From assembly GCA_965212125.1 (NCBI GenBank), contig OZ243045.1, forward strand, positions 992,001 through 1,056,000: a stretch of 64,000 nucleotides of DNA, in the 5' to 3' direction. The notes beneath the pieces were generated by a model. That model was given only the letters and a program-made list of their open reading frames with translations. It had not been told where the DNA came from and ran no database searches. Source of the DNA: CAYRJD01 sp965212125. GTDB taxonomy: Bacteria; Actinomycetota; Acidimicrobiia; Acidimicrobiales; Poriferisodalaceae. Position 1 is the stretch's first letter. Each line of letters starts with the position of its first letter. Positions 35,312 to 44,785 of this stretch are shown here, piece by piece. Made by a program: the position numbers and the translations under genes.

Positions 35312-36358
35312 GTGGCAGTTGATCGTGTCTTGCTGGCAAGCCCACGTGGCTTTTGCGCCGGGGTGGAGATGGCTATCAAGGCGCTCGCCTGGCTGGTGCG
35401 GTCGTTCGACCCGCCCGTGTACTGCTACCACGAGATCGTGCACAACCAACGGGTCGTCGACCGATTCGCCCGGCTGGGGGTGATCTTCGTTGATGACATC
35501 GCCGACGTGCCGGCGGGTCGGCCGATCATGTTGTCTGCCCACGGCTCGGCGCCGGAGGTGGTGGAGAGCGCTCGCAGCACGGGCGGCTATGTGGTCGATG
35601 CGGTTTGCCCGCTAGTTACAAAGGTGCATCACGAGGTGCGGCTGCGGTCCGAGCAGGGATATCGCATTGTCTATGTCGGGCACGCCGGGCACGAGGAAGC
35701 CGTCGGCACTTTGGCGGTGGCGCCGCAATCCATCACGCTGGTTGAGACGCCGGATGATTTGCACGGGCCGGAGCTTGATCCGCAGGAGGTGGATCAGCCG
35801 GTTGCGTTGCTGGCGCAGACCACGCTTAGTCATCGTGACTGGCAAGACGTGTTGGAGGCAACCCGCGAGCGCTTCCCTGATTTGTGGATGCCGCAGCGCA
35901 GCGATTTGTGCTTCGCCACTACGAACCGGCAGTCTGCGCTTGGCACGATTGCGGCTCGCTGTGATGCGGTGGTGGTGATCGGTTCGGCCAACTCCTCTAA
36001 CACGATGGCTTTGGCGAAGCTGGCGGCAGAGTCTGGCTGCGCTGAGGTGCATCGCATCAACGCGGCGTCGGAACTGAGCGACGAGATCAGCGGTGTGGTT
36101 GGCGTTACCGCCGGCGCTTCGGCTCCCGAAGAGTTGGTGGCCGACGTCATTGCGAAGCTGGCGCCGGTCAACGGCGTGGAAGAGGTGTCAATAACCGACG
36201 AGACCGAATACTTCCCGCCGCCGCGTGAGATGCGTGATCTGCTTGGCGCTCTGGCTAGCAGCGTGAATGCGCTGTTGGGCGTGCCGGCGGGACGGCGGAT
36301 TGCGGCGAACGATCGCGACATAGCCGCCAGTGACGTGCTGACCCTGCTGGCTGGCTAG
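35312..36358 (+). CDS. ispH: 4-hydroxy-3-methylbut-2-enyl diphosphate reductase
   Basis: Last enzyme of the MEP pathway: reduces HMBPP to IPP and DMAPP with an iron-sulfur cluster held by three cysteines, here Cys15 (PRGFCAGV), Cys99 (CPLVTKVH) and Cys200 (DLCFATTNRQ). Also present are EIVHNQRVVDR, SAHGSAPEV, VGHAGHEEAVGT, TTLSHRDW, GSANSSNTMALA and VTAGASAPEELV. The 348-residue length is normal. Earlier in-frame starts back to 34928 lie inside der and are rejected. It is a single plus-strand gene inserted in an otherwise minus-strand block. Confidence 0.97.
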   Translation: MAVDRVLLASPRGFCAGVEMAIKALAWLVRSFDPPVYCYHEIVHNQRVVDRFARLGVIFVDDIADVPAGRPIMLSAHGSAPEVVESARSTGGYVVDAVCPLVTKVHHEVRLRSEQGYRIVYVGHAGHEEAVGTLAVAPQSITLVETPDDLHGPELDPQEVDQPVALLAQTTLSHRDWQDVLEATRERFPDLWMPQRSDLCFATTNRQSALGTIAARCDAVVVIGSANSSNTMALAKLAAESGCAEVHRINAASELSDEISGVVGVTAGASAPEELVADVIAKLAPVNGVEEVSITDETEYFPPPREMRDLLGALASSVNALLGVPAGRRIAANDRDIAASDVLTLLAG

Positions 36359-36367
36359 CAGGGTTAG

Positions 36368-37069
36368 CTAGCGCGTGTACTTATTCGGCGTGCCGACATA
36401 GGCCTGTGCTTCGTCGTATAGCTCTTGAACGCGCTCCCGCAACTCCTCCGAGGCGGTATTTATCGCTGAGCGCGAAACACGCCCGCTCGGGCCGGGTGCC
36501 AGCGGGGCGATCGGCTCGCCGATGATTAGACGGATTCTGCGCGGGTAAAGAAACTTCGCACCTCGCGGCATAACCGCAGCCGTCCCGCCGATTCCAACGG
36601 GCACGATCGGCACCTGAGCCCTGGCCGCCAAATAGACAGCGCCGGGCTGCAGTGGATGCACTCGTGGCCCGTCCCGCCGGCCGCCCTCCGGAAAAGCAAC
36701 CAGCGGCTCGCTGCCGGTTTCAAGCACTTCAATCGCTAGGCGCATGGCATCGCGGTCGGCCGCTCCCCTGCTCACCGGAAATCCACCCAGCGCGCTAAAG
36801 ATCCAGCCAAGCCAGCCGTATTTCCACATGGCTTCCTTGCCCAGAAACCGCATCCGTATCGGCAGCGCAGCGTGGATGGGGGTGTCGATGTAGCTGCGGT
36901 GCACGGGCGCCCAGACGCAAGCGCCGTAGGGGATGTTCTCTTTGCCTTTGACGCTGATGCGGTTCCACGCAACAAAGATTCCCTTGACGATTAGGCGCAG
37001 GGTTTGGTAGAAGGCTCGGGCGCCCAGGCTGCCGGGCGAGACCGTCGGGCGCTTGGTGGGTTGCTTCAC
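36368..37069 (-). CDS. plsC: 1-acyl-sn-glycerol-3-phosphate acyltransferase (PlsC family)
   Basis: Membrane-associated acyltransferase that makes phosphatidate from lysophosphatidate. The catalytic HX4D box is HRSYID in APVHRSYIDTP; the glycerol-phosphate motif is FPEGGRRDGP; VPIVPVGIGGTAAVMPRG is the conserved third block. A hydrophobic segment before the HX4D box could anchor the protein. Length 233 is normal. Its ATG overlaps the cmk stop, so both are probably translated from one mRNA. Confidence 0.92.
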   Translation of the reverse strand: MKQPTKRPTVSPGSLGARAFYQTLRLIVKGIFVAWNRISVKGKENIPYGACVWAPVHRSYIDTPIHAALPIRMRFLGKEAMWKYGWLGWIFSALGGFPVSRGAADRDAMRLAIEVLETGSEPLVAFPEGGRRDGPRVHPLQPGAVYLAARAQVPIVPVGIGGTAAVMPRGAKFLYPRRIRLIIGEPIAPLAPGPSGRVSRSAINTASEELRERVQELYDEAQAYVGTPNKYTR

Positions 37070-37779
37070 CGCTTTGCCATCACGTCGGCGTACAGGTTCT
37101 TTATTTCGTTTACCACCTGATCCAAGCTGAGGTCGCTGGTGTCTAGAACATGTGCGCCGGGTGCTTCTTGCAGCGGCGATTCCGCCCGTGAGGTGTCGTG
37201 CTTGTCGCGCTTGGCTAGATCGTCGGCGACGGTGCTTGTGGCGGTGGCGGCTTGACTCATCGGGAAAGCTCGCTGGTCTTGCCGTCGCCTTGCGCGCTCT
37301 TGCTCGTTGGCCGTTAGGAAGATTTTCAGAACAGCTCCGGGCGCCACAACGCTGCCGATGTCTCGGCCTTCAACCACCGCCGGCTGATGGTCCGCAATCC
37401 ATTTTCTTTGCTGCTCTACCAGCACCTTGCGAACCGCCGGATACGCAGCGACCACGCTTGCCGCTTGATCCACCTCAGGCGTGCGGATTTCTTCGCTCGC
37501 TGGGCTGCCGTCTATCAGCACCTCTTGGATGGTTGCGCCGTCCGATGCGGTCACATAGCTGATGCCAACCTCTAGCCGCTGCGCCAGTTTCGCTAGCTCT
37601 GCGGCATCGTCTAGCGCAACGCCATATTTGAGCGCCGCCCAGGTCACCGAGCGATACATGGCTCCGGTGTCTAAGTAGCACTCCATCTGCGGACAGCCCA
37701 GCACCTCGGCTGCGACCCGGCGCGCCACCGATGACTTGCCCGAAGCGGCCGGCCCATCGATTGCTATTACCTGATTCAA
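37066..37779 (-). CDS. cmk: Cytidylate kinase
   Basis: Phosphorylates CMP and dCMP. The P-loop region IDGPAASGKSSVARRVA, YLDTGAMYRSVTWAAL, VVEGRDIGSVVAP and the lid segment ERARRRQDQR are present. The 237-residue length fits the bacterial form. The start is a TTG whose last bases form the aroA stop (TTGA). The aroA-cmk-plsC order, with der beyond, is an actinobacterial variant of the common cmk-der pair. Confidence 0.96.
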   Translation of the reverse strand: MNQVIAIDGPAASGKSSVARRVAAEVLGCPQMECYLDTGAMYRSVTWAALKYGVALDDAAELAKLAQRLEVGISYVTASDGATIQEVLIDGSPASEEIRTPEVDQAASVVAAYPAVRKVLVEQQRKWIADHQPAVVEGRDIGSVVAPGAVLKIFLTANEQERARRRQDQRAFPMSQAATATSTVADDLAKRDKHDTSRAESPLQEAPGAHVLDTSDLSLDQVVNEIKNLYADVMAKR

Positions 37780-39194
37780 GGCCGCAGTTTTTCTAGCGCT
37801 TGAAAGAAGTTCGGGAAGGTCTTATTCACGCATGCGGGGTCTTCAATTTTGATGCCGCCAGCCTTTAGCCCAAGTAGCGACATCGACATAGCCATGCGGT
37901 GATCGTTATGGGTGGCGATACTGCCAGGCTTGATTTTCGCTGGATTAGGGACAGGGACGATGCGTATGCCGTCAAGTAGTTCGGTGGCATTGACGCCGCG
38001 CTTGCGCAACTCCGCCGCGGTCAACCCAACGCGGTCGCTTTCTTTTTTACGGATAAAGCCAACCCCGGTAATGGTCACCGGCTCGCTAGCAAATGCGGCA
38101 ACAGCCGCCAGCGTTTGGGTGTTGTCGGAGATATCGCGCAGGTCAAATTCGCCGCCCTTCAGCTGGCTTAGGTCTTCGGGACCTTTCACGGTGATCGCGT
38201 TGGCTTCCTCGGTTACCTGGCAGCCCATCTCTTCCAGCACTTTCGCAAACCTCACATCGCCCTGCAAGCTGTCGAAGGTCAACCCCTCAGTGCGAACTTC
38301 ACCACCGGTGATAGCTGCTGCGGCCCAGAAATAACCCGCCGCTGTCGCATCGGGCTCAATGTGGTAAGTAAATGTGTCCGGCTGGTCGGGCAGATAGCCA
38401 CCTGGCTCTACTACATAGGGACCTGGCTGACCTGCGGCAGGCGGTGAAACCTTCGCCTTGAAAGCTTTCATGATCTTGATCGTCATTTCTATATAGGGAA
38501 GACTGACGGCAGTCTCAAGATCGCTCAGGCTTATGTCTAGCCCCTTAGGAAAACTTGGGGCTGCCAACAGCAACCCACTCAAGAATTGACTGGTTTTACT
38601 GGCACTGATGGTTATTGGTTCGCCACTCAATTTCCCTCCACGAAAGAGAAGTGGGTATTCGTAAGAGTCGCCTCCGTTGGTATCGCCCCAAAAATGGGCG
38701 CCCAGGACTTTCAAAGCCTCAACTAATTCTCTGATTGGGCGTGTGCGCAACTGGTCGTTGGCATATAACGAAAATGTTTGTTCACGCGCCGCAGTCACTG
38801 GCAACATAAAACGCGCAACCGTTCCAGCCGCATCAGCAATGATTCCTATGGACTCGACCCTATTGCTGAGAAGGTACTGCACAGCCGTAATCTCAGCGGG
38901 CTTGTCGTGTATCCCGCGCAGCGTGATCGTGGTGCCCTCGTCCGCTGTTACATCGGCCTCATCCGCGCTGAGTTTGCGGGCGGCTTTAATCATCGCTTCG
39001 GTGTCGTCAGAACGCAAAGCCCCCGTCAGCGTGATCTTGGTTTTGGGGCTTGACAGCATGGCGCACACCAGCGCCCGGTTGGTCAGGCTCTTTGAGCCGG
39101 GCACCTCAGCGGTGCCGGTTGCGGGTCCGTCAAAAGGGATTATCGCCCGGCTTGACTCGCTCGGCTCGCTCGGAGGGTTTGCTTCACTTGCCAT
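37776..39194 (-). CDS. aroA: 3-phosphoshikimate 1-carboxyvinyltransferase (EPSP synthase)
   Basis: Sixth step of the shikimate pathway, joining PEP and shikimate 3-phosphate. PGSKSLTNRALVCAML is the N-terminal signature; ISASKTSQFLSGLLLAAP, DATAAGYFWAAAAITGG, DNTQTLAAVAAFA, IRKKESDRV and THNDHRMAMSMSLLGL follow. The 472-residue length is slightly above average because of loops around residues 60-100 and 255-280. The middle portion (about 38400-38850) looks slightly more A/T-rich than its surroundings. It lies 3 bp after tyrA, so aromatic amino acid genes are paired. Confidence 0.97.
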   Translation of the reverse strand: MASEANPPSEPSESSRAIIPFDGPATGTAEVPGSKSLTNRALVCAMLSSPKTKITLTGALRSDDTEAMIKAARKLSADEADVTADEGTTITLRGIHDKPAEITAVQYLLSNRVESIGIIADAAGTVARFMLPVTAAREQTFSLYANDQLRTRPIRELVEALKVLGAHFWGDTNGGDSYEYPLLFRGGKLSGEPITISASKTSQFLSGLLLAAPSFPKGLDISLSDLETAVSLPYIEMTIKIMKAFKAKVSPPAAGQPGPYVVEPGGYLPDQPDTFTYHIEPDATAAGYFWAAAAITGGEVRTEGLTFDSLQGDVRFAKVLEEMGCQVTEEANAITVKGPEDLSQLKGGEFDLRDISDNTQTLAAVAAFASEPVTITGVGFIRKKESDRVGLTAAELRKRGVNATELLDGIRIVPVPNPAKIKPGSIATHNDHRMAMSMSLLGLKAGGIKIEDPACVNKTFPNFFQALEKLRP

Positions 39195-39197
39195 GTC

Positions 39198-40277
39198 TCA
39201 GGTTGCTAGTTCACGGATGGTTGGGTGGTATCCCTGGTCGGCAAGCGCAGCCAAGAAACCCTCTGCGTCTTCGCGAGCCACCACCATTACCAAAACACCT
39301 CGATCACCCTCGGTTGAATGCGCTACCTCAATGTCAGCCACATTGATATTGCAGTCTGCCGCCAACATCGTGATCGCCGCAATCTGGCCTTTGCGATCCG
39401 GCATCGGAACCCTGACCTCTTGCAGTTCCTGCGGCCGGACATAGCGCGACGGCAAGTTGGTGCGCGCACGGCGAGCCTGCGCAAGCAAGTCTCGCAAGCC
39501 CGGCTGATCGGCGACTTCAATCATCTGACGCATCTCGCTCAATCGTGCGGCCACCTCATCTAACACATCCACGATTGCCTGGCGATTTTCCGCGCAGATG
39601 TCCAGCCAGATTTCTGGGTTGCCCGCTGCGATGCGTGTCATGTCGCGAAAGCCGCCCGCCGCCAGCCGCTGCAGCGGTGCGTTGTTTTGCGCTTTGTCGT
39701 CTGCCAAGCACATCAACAGAGCGGCGGTTAGATGCGGCACATGGCTGACGACCGCAACCAAAACGTCGTGCCGCTCCGGTGTCAGCGTTATCACGTCCGA
39801 TCCCAGCGCCGAAAGCACGGCCTGCAGCGTTTGCAGCGCCGCGTCGTCGGTGCTCGCCGACGGGGTCAGCGCCCAGACCGCCCCATTGAACATGTCTGGG
39901 TCGGCGCCGGTTATGCCGTCCTGTTCCGACCCTGCCATGGGGTGGCCGGGCACGAAGCGCGGGTGATCGATGGCGGCAGCGACTGCGGACTTCACGCTGC
40001 CGGTGTCGGTAACGATGGCTTGCGGATTTTTGCTGTCGGCCAAGGCGCGCTCTATTTCTTCAACAAGCGCACTGGCTGGCACCGCTACCACCCAAAGTGC
40101 GGCTTGATCGTCGGTGCCGACGGCATTGATGACGTCCATCTCTAGTGCTTGCTGCGCGGTGGCTGCGTCAATGTCTCGGCCGGTTACATGCCAGCCCGCC
40201 ATGCGCAGGGCGCTCGCTACGGAGCCGCCAATAAGACCGGTGCCGACTACTTGGGCGCGGCGACTAGTGGCTGGCAC
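39198..40277 (-). CDS. tyrA: Prephenate dehydrogenase with C-terminal ACT domain
   Basis: Oxidative decarboxylation of prephenate in tyrosine synthesis. The NAD-binding motif is VVGTGLIGGSVASALRMAGW; DTGSVKSAV, FVPGHPMAGSEQDGI, VVSHVPHLTAALL and GGFRDMTRIAAGNPEIWLDI are typical catalytic-domain segments. Residues about 290-359 form an ACT domain (GQIAAITMLAADCNINVADI), which usually senses tyrosine. The frame runs to 40328 but would overlap the upstream gene; GTG 40277, 4 bp after that gene's stop, is used. Confidence 0.95.
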   Translation of the reverse strand: MPATSRRAQVVGTGLIGGSVASALRMAGWHVTGRDIDAATAQQALEMDVINAVGTDDQAALWVVAVPASALVEEIERALADSKNPQAIVTDTGSVKSAVAAAIDHPRFVPGHPMAGSEQDGITGADPDMFNGAVWALTPSASTDDAALQTLQAVLSALGSDVITLTPERHDVLVAVVSHVPHLTAALLMCLADDKAQNNAPLQRLAAGGFRDMTRIAAGNPEIWLDICAENRQAIVDVLDEVAARLSEMRQMIEVADQPGLRDLLAQARRARTNLPSRYVRPQELQEVRVPMPDRKGQIAAITMLAADCNINVADIEVAHSTEGDRGVLVMVVAREDAEGFLAALADQGYHPTIRELAT

Positions 40278-40281
40278 GCAG

Positions 40282-43200
40282 CTAGCTCGCGCTGGCAAGC
40301 AGAGACCTGAAGCTCTCCACGTTTTCAAGTTTGATGTGTTCGTAGCCGCGCACGACGTCGGGTGCCTTGGCGATGGCTAACGCCGACTGCCAGGCCGGGC
40401 TGGTTTGGTCTAGCCCGGGCAGCCGTTCTGTCGCTGCCAGCAGTGCGTCTGTGTATTCCTTGATTAGTGAGCGCTCAACCTTGCGCACCTCAAAATGCCC
40501 GAACGGGTCAAACCAGTGCCCGCGTACCCACCGCAACTTAGACAACAGCCAGATCAGCGGCCGCCAACTAGCCGTGAAACCGATCTTGCCGGTGCGGCCC
40601 AGCGCACGCAATAGCGGAGGATGCAGCATCCACACGACGTAGCCGTCCGTGTCGCGCGCCAGTCGGCGGGCTTGGGCGGTTGTGGCGGGATCAAGCATCA
40701 GGCGAGCGACCTCGTATTCGTCCTTGTATGCCATCAGCTTGAATAGCCCCGCGGCGGCGGCTTGGGTTAGCTCGCAGGTTTTGCTGGCGTCGGCCTGCGC
40801 CACTTGCGTCAAGGTGGTGAGGTAGCGGGCGGCTAGCCGTGCTGACTGGTACTGCACTAGCTCGCCGACATAGCGGGTTGTCGCGGCGGTCAAATCTGCA
40901 GGCCAGTTGTTTTTGTCTGCCAGCTGTTGGATCTGCGCGGCGAGCGACTGTGGCAGACGGGCGCCGGGCTGGGCCGCGGGCTGGTCGGCTGACGCAGAGG
41001 CTGGCGGCGTTTGGTCGGCGGTCAAATCTGCGGACTCGTTGCCTGATTCGCTAGTTGCTGCGCTGACCGCCGCGGCGACCATCGCCGGATCAGCAATCTG
41101 CGCCCTCCCCCAGTTGAACGCCGCCAGATTCGCCTCGACGGCCACGTTGTTCAGCTCAATGGCTTGGGTCACCGCCTCCGGGCTCAGCGGCAGGCCGCCG
41201 CTCTGCACGGCCATCCCAACCACAAACACGTTCGCCGCAACGCTTGAACCCAACAGCGCCGAGGTAGCCGCCGCAGCGTCCATCCAATACTGCGCATCGG
41301 CCCGGCTGACAGCGGCCAAGGTTTCGTCAAGCTCATCAACGTCGGGCATCCTCACGCTGGAGTCGGTAATCATCGCTCCGGTGGGCGTCGGCGAAGTAGA
41401 GCCCACGACAACGGTGTGTCCCGGCGCGCAGCTTCCCACCCCCACCTCAGATGCCGCCACCAGCTGATCAAACGCCAAGAGCAGGTCGGCCTGTTTGGCG
41501 CCGACTCGGCTGGAAGCAACCTCGCCCGATCGGCTAATCCGAAGATCGCCCACAACCGGTCCGGCCTTTTGCGACAACCCGATCTGATCCAGACCACGAC
41601 TCTGGTAGCCGTCAAACAGTGCGGCGGTGCCAAGCATCTGTCCGATCGTGACCACCCCGGTGCCGCCAATGCCGCACATGCGAACGGCTAGCTCGTCGGT
41701 GTTGTCGTGCAGCGTTTTGGGAGCGGGGAAATCCTGCGGCACCGCTGGCACCTCACGCGCTCTGTATGTTTTCCGCAAGCCCCAGGCGCTCAGCATCTCC
41801 CGCACCGCCAGCCGAAACGGCCCGGCCTTGCGCACTTCAATAAACGAAGGGCAGTCGCCCTCCAGGCAGGAGAAATCAAGATTGCAGGTGGTCTGATCGA
41901 TCTGGGTTTTTTGGCCGAAGAAAGTTTCAACCGGCTGAACCGACAAGCAGTTGCTGATCTGCGCGCAGTCGCCGCAGCCCTCGCAAACCCGCTCGTTGAT
42001 CATCACTCGCTTGGGCGGCGCATCAACGATGCCGCGCTTGCGCTCTCGGCGCGCCTCGGCCGCACACTGCTGATCGTGCACCAGCACGGTTACCCCTGCG
42101 GTGTCGGCCAGCAGCTCTTGCGCTTCAATCAGCCGGGCACGATCCCAAACATCTACTCCGTCGGGCAGGCCGCGCCCGCGGTAGGCCTTGGTGTCGTCGG
42201 TGGTGATCAGCACCCGCGCCACGCCGATCGCCAGCAAGTCCCGACAAACATCGGTGATATCGATCGCACCCTGCGGGTCTTGGCCGCCGGTCATGGCAAC
42301 GTGGCGATTCCACAGCAGCTTGTAGGTGAGGTTGACATCGGCGGCGACCGCACCGGCGATAGCCATCTTGCCGCTGTGGAAATACGTGCCGTCGCCAAGG
42401 TTTTGGAAGATGTGCCCGGTCTCCACGAAAGGCGCCATGCCGATCCACTGGGTGCCTTCTTGACCCATAGAGGTCAGCCCGATTAGGTCGCCGACCTGGT
42501 CGGGACGCAGCAGCAGCGCCATGGTGTGGCAGCCGATTCCGACACCGACCACTGCCCCGTCGGGCACTCGCACCGACCGATTGTGCGGGCAGCCGGAACA
42601 GAAAAACGGCGTGCGGAGGACCTCTTGCTCGGCGGCGGGCGACAGTTCCGCCTGGATCGGAATGTGAATGCGAACCGGCGTCTGGCTAGCGGGGATTAGC
42701 CGATCGGCCAGACGGGCCGACAGCCGGGTGCGCAGCGGATCAACCAGGTCGTCGGCATTGAGAGCGCCATGCCCGGGGAAAAGCAGGCGGTTTTTCTCGT
42801 CGCGCTTGCCGACAATCATCGGCCGCTGCGCTTGCTGGTAGAGCGCATCTTTTAGCAGCGACTCAATGTTTGGGTGCTTCTCTTCCACCACCAATATTTC
42901 TTGCAGGCCGTGCGCAAACTCCTGCGCCCGCTTGGCGCTGAACGGGATGGGCATGTCTAGGCGCAGCAGGCGGATGCCGCAGTCGGCTAGCTGGGAGTCG
43001 TGCGGCAGGCCCAGCCGCCGCAGTGCTTCACGCAGCTCGCGGTAGGTAATGCCGGAGGTCACGATTCCGATCCAGGCGTCGCTCGCATTGACCGTTATCT
43101 CATTTAGGTGATTGTCGGTTGCGTACTGCGTGGCAAGCTCGTAGCGCACCTCGTAGATCTCGCGCTCGGTTTCAACGGTGCGCGGCGTCAGCAGGTGTCC

Positions 43201-43962
43201 GTCGGGCATGTGGACGTAGGGCTTGCCGTCAATGGTGGGTGCCACCGGCGTTACCGCCAGGGGGTCAAGTTTGACCGTGCTGACGCCGTCGGCGACGTCT
43301 GCCACGATCTTCAAGCTGGTCCACAACCCTGTGCAGCGCGACATGGCGATGGCGTGGCGGCCTAGTCGCAGGGCGTCGGCGGGGGTGCCCGGATAGAGCA
43401 CCGGCACGTGCATTGCGGCTAAGACGCCGGCCGACGACGACGGGATGGTGGAGCTTTTGGCGGCGGGGTCATCGCCCGCGATCACGACCGCTCCGCCACG
43501 TGGGTCGGCGCCAGCAAACACGCCGTGCCTGATGGCGTCGGTGGCGCGATCAACCCCTGGCGCCTTGCCGTACCAGATGCCGATGACTCCGTCGTAGCGC
43601 GCATCGGGACGAATGCAAGCAAGCTGCGAACCCATGACTGCGGTGGCGGCCTGCTCTTCGTTTAGGCCGGGCAGGTGGTGGATTGCCAGGTCGCTGCCCG
43701 CCACGGCGATGGCTTCGTTGATGGCCTTGTCAAACCCGCCCAGCGGTGAGCCCGGGTAGCCGGCCAGCATCGCCGCCGCTCGCAAGCCCGCAGCCCGATC
43801 CACCCGAAGCTGCTCGATGGGCAGGCGCGCCAACGCTTGCAGCCCGGTCATTAGAACCGTGTCATCGTCGCCGGTGTAGCGACTCGTCAGGCGATATGAA
43901 TCCGCCGCTGCGTCGGGCATCGCTGCGCTAGGCGCCGCGGGAGTTTTTTCAGACAGACTCAT
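40282..43962 (-). CDS. Indolepyruvate:ferredoxin oxidoreductase, IorA-IorB fusion
   Basis: A 1226-residue enzyme that oxidatively decarboxylates 2-oxoacids (aryl or branched-chain pyruvates) to acyl-CoA and passes electrons to an acceptor such as ferredoxin. The N-terminal ThDP/CoA part has AAMLAGYPGSPLGGFDKAI and HHLPGLNEEQAATAVMGSQL; the cofactor part has CSGCPHNRSV and GVGIGCHTMALL; a ferredoxin-like segment reads CEGCGDCAQISNC; the gamma-type domain begins RMCGIGGTGVVTIGQMLGTA. A further C-terminal region of about 200 residues contains a Gln/Ala/Pro linker. The fused form occurs in aerobic bacteria. Its first 14 bp overlap the rluB end. Confidence 0.93.
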   Translation of the reverse strand: MSLSEKTPAAPSAAMPDAAADSYRLTSRYTGDDDTVLMTGLQALARLPIEQLRVDRAAGLRAAAMLAGYPGSPLGGFDKAINEAIAVAGSDLAIHHLPGLNEEQAATAVMGSQLACIRPDARYDGVIGIWYGKAPGVDRATDAIRHGVFAGADPRGGAVVIAGDDPAAKSSTIPSSSAGVLAAMHVPVLYPGTPADALRLGRHAIAMSRCTGLWTSLKIVADVADGVSTVKLDPLAVTPVAPTIDGKPYVHMPDGHLLTPRTVETEREIYEVRYELATQYATDNHLNEITVNASDAWIGIVTSGITYRELREALRRLGLPHDSQLADCGIRLLRLDMPIPFSAKRAQEFAHGLQEILVVEEKHPNIESLLKDALYQQAQRPMIVGKRDEKNRLLFPGHGALNADDLVDPLRTRLSARLADRLIPASQTPVRIHIPIQAELSPAAEQEVLRTPFFCSGCPHNRSVRVPDGAVVGVGIGCHTMALLLRPDQVGDLIGLTSMGQEGTQWIGMAPFVETGHIFQNLGDGTYFHSGKMAIAGAVAADVNLTYKLLWNRHVAMTGGQDPQGAIDITDVCRDLLAIGVARVLITTDDTKAYRGRGLPDGVDVWDRARLIEAQELLADTAGVTVLVHDQQCAAEARRERKRGIVDAPPKRVMINERVCEGCGDCAQISNCLSVQPVETFFGQKTQIDQTTCNLDFSCLEGDCPSFIEVRKAGPFRLAVREMLSAWGLRKTYRAREVPAVPQDFPAPKTLHDNTDELAVRMCGIGGTGVVTIGQMLGTAALFDGYQSRGLDQIGLSQKAGPVVGDLRISRSGEVASSRVGAKQADLLLAFDQLVAASEVGVGSCAPGHTVVVGSTSPTPTGAMITDSSVRMPDVDELDETLAAVSRADAQYWMDAAAATSALLGSSVAANVFVVGMAVQSGGLPLSPEAVTQAIELNNVAVEANLAAFNWGRAQIADPAMVAAAVSAATSESGNESADLTADQTPPASASADQPAAQPGARLPQSLAAQIQQLADKNNWPADLTAATTRYVGELVQYQSARLAARYLTTLTQVAQADASKTCELTQAAAAGLFKLMAYKDEYEVARLMLDPATTAQARRLARDTDGYVVWMLHPPLLRALGRTGKIGFTASWRPLIWLLSKLRWVRGHWFDPFGHFEVRKVERSLIKEYTDALLAATERLPGLDQTSPAWQSALAIAKAPDVVRGYEHIKLENVESFRSLLASAS

Positions 43963-44785
43963 AGTTGGTTCTTGCTATTTTGCCTTGCGTTTTGCCTGTA
44001 GTGGCGACTTCATAAAGTGAGCGAACCTCCTCAACGCTAAGGCGGCGGCTTTGCCCGGGGGCTACATCTTGGCTGATAGGGCCGATGCGAACCCGCACCA
44101 AGCGCTGCACCGGGTGCCCGACAGTTTCACACATGCGCCGAATCTGGCGGTTGCGGCCTTCGTGAATGGTTATTGACAGCATGCCGGGCTGCGGCTGCGA
44201 AACACGGGCCGGGGCGGTTATGCCGTCGTCTAGCTCTACTCCTTCACGCAGCGTTCGCAGCGCCGTGCGGCTGGGGCTGCCCTGCACATGTGCCAGATAT
44301 TCCTTGGGGACGCCGAAGGAAGGGTGTGTAAGCAGGTGGGTTAGCTCGCCGTCGTTGGTAACGATGATCGCTCCTTCGGAGTCGGTGTCTAGGCGGCCGA
44401 TCGGATAGAGCCGCTGCGATAGCTGGTGTGCGTTCGCTACTAGTTCGACCACCGTTGGTCGGTTTTGCGGGTCGCTGGCGGTGGACACCACTCCGGCTGG
44501 CTTGTTCAGCAGATAGTGCGCGGTGGTTGCTGGGTCGGGTAGGTGGATGCCGTCGATTTCGATGCGGTCGGCGCTGGTGACCTGGTCGCCTAGTTCGGCG
44601 GTGGTGCCGTTTATCGTTACGCGGCCGGCGGCGATTAGGTCTTCGCTGGCTCGGCGGCTGGCGATTCCTGCCGCAGCCATGTATTTGTGTAGCCGTTGCG
44701 GCGGCTGATCTGCCGGAGCGGCGGCTGGGTCTGCCGCCGGCTCGGGGCTAGCTGGGTCTGGGCTAGCTGTTGGCGGCGTCTTCAA
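43949..44785 (-). CDS. rluB: 23S rRNA pseudouridine synthase RluB-type
   Basis: RsuA/RluB-family enzyme modifying rRNA. An S4 RNA-binding domain (RLHKYMAAAGIASRRASEDL) precedes the catalytic domain, in which the nucleophile aspartate lies in YPIGRLDTDSEGAIIVTNDG; KEYLAHVQG and EGRNRQIRRMCETVGHPVQR complete the pattern. The first 28 residues are Pro/Ala-rich. It overlaps scpB by 23 bp, and the scpA-scpB-rluB order is conserved in Actinomycetota and Firmicutes. Confidence 0.95.
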   Translation of the reverse strand: MKTPPTASPDPASPEPAADPAAAPADQPPQRLHKYMAAAGIASRRASEDLIAAGRVTINGTTAELGDQVTSADRIEIDGIHLPDPATTAHYLLNKPAGVVSTASDPQNRPTVVELVANAHQLSQRLYPIGRLDTDSEGAIIVTNDGELTHLLTHPSFGVPKEYLAHVQGSPSRTALRTLREGVELDDGITAPARVSQPQPGMLSITIHEGRNRQIRRMCETVGHPVQRLVRVRIGPISQDVAPGQSRRLSVEEVRSLYEVATTGKTQGKIARTNYESV

